From Streptosporangiaceae bacterium (GTDB lineage Bacteria; Actinomycetota; Actinomycetes; Streptosporangiales; Streptosporangiaceae), in the NCBI GenBank assembly GCA_030050125.1, contig JASIJN010000362.1, forward strand, positions 1 through 6,363: 6,363 nucleotides of DNA, written 5' to 3'. Each line of letters opens with the position of its first letter. Position 1 is the stretch's first letter. Below the pieces are notes generated by a model. It did no database searches. It was not told the origin of the DNA and saw nothing but the letters and a program-made list of their open reading frames with translations. Shown here one piece after another: positions 6,142 to 6,363 of this stretch. Both the position numbers and the translations under genes were made by a program.

Positions 6142-6155
6142 CGCGGCATGCCGCG
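6142..6155. terminator. 14-bp palindrome between convergent genes, candidate bidirectional terminator
   Basis: CGCGGCATGCCGCG is a perfect palindrome that can fold as a 5-bp stem with a CATG loop. It is followed by a second palindrome, GGCCGGCC (6157-6164). It occupies the 36-bp gap between the stops of two convergent genes (6134 and 6171), where a shared terminator is expected. The stem is short and lacks a T-run, so efficiency is uncertain. Confidence 0.4.
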
Positions 6156-6170
6156 CGGCCGGCCTTCCCG

Positions 6171-6363
6171 TTAGTCGTTTCTGGCTACCTCCGGGCCCGT
6201 GATGCGGGTCAGGATCGGGAACGTCGCCGCGATGATCGCCAGGGACACGATGATGCCGCCGACGGTCAGCAGGTAGTACGCCAGGCCCGGCGCGACCATC
6301 GGGCGGTTCTGCGCCTCCGTCGCGTACATCGCGGCGGCGCCGAAGCCCGTCCCGATCGCCACA
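6171..6363 (-). CDS. Membrane protein, C-terminal end only (partial)
   Basis: This is the last 63 or so residues of a minus-strand gene that continues past the right edge. The GTG at 6360-6362 has no visible context to be a start and is probably internal. The fragment contains GTGFGAAAMYATEA, then a strongly hydrophobic helix (from about APGLAYYLL to AATFPIL, roughly 6213-6295), and ends RITGPEVARND before TAA (6171-6173). The tail after the helix is short and charged. Coding is supported by in-frame G/C-rich third positions, a coherent transmembrane segment and the convergent layout with a palindrome between the stops. I do not recognise the family and assign no function. If more helices lie upstream it is a polytopic membrane protein. 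Confidence 0.7.
   Translation of the reverse strand, partial: VAIGTGFGAAAMYATEAQNRPMVAPGLAYYLLTVGGIIVSLAIIAATFPILTRITGPEVARND

Overview
The window is very GC-rich, and its coding frames show strong G/C preference at the third codon position. Together with the gene content (a bacterial serpin, a Ser/Thr-rich lipoprotein with Yx(FWY)xxD repeats, a 14-helix DHA2 drug-efflux pump carrying a winged-helix tail, a DAO-type flavoenzyme and a likely leaderless promoter), this points to an actinobacterial chromosome. I cannot name the genus from sequence alone.

Layout: five genes run left to right and one partial gene runs the other way at the right edge. (1) 2-988 is a serpin without its N-terminus. 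(2) 1028-2056 is an alpha/beta-hydrolase of the putative-esterase (FrmB/esterase D-like) family, 39 bp after the serpin and with its own ribosome-binding site; it could be co-transcribed with it. (3) A 94-bp leader with operator-like repeats precedes 2151-2744, a secreted lipoprotein with two Yx(FWY)xxD repeats. (4) A GC-rich terminator hairpin (2764-2802) closes that unit. 2870-4876 is a 14-TM major-facilitator exporter fused to a MarR-like winged-helix domain. (5) A probable leaderless promoter overlapping the stop codon of the exporter drives 4908-6134, a DAO-superfamily FAD oxidoreductase. (6) After a 36-bp convergent gap holding a 14-bp palindrome, the C-terminal end of a membrane protein lies on the minus strand at 6171-6363.

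The genes do not form an obvious single pathway. The set looks like neighbouring small transcription units: a protease inhibitor and hydrolase, a cell-envelope lipoprotein, drug export with a built-in DNA-binding-like domain, and amine or amino-acid oxidation. No rRNA, tRNA, CRISPR array, insertion sequence, attachment site or replication origin was seen. No gene-free stretch exceeds 125 bp. The observations most worth a second look are the transporter/winged-helix fusion, the serpin reactive loop, the altered active-site residues of the flavoenzyme, and the repeat-rich leader of the lipoprotein. I found no convincing evidence of a wholly new multi-gene system.
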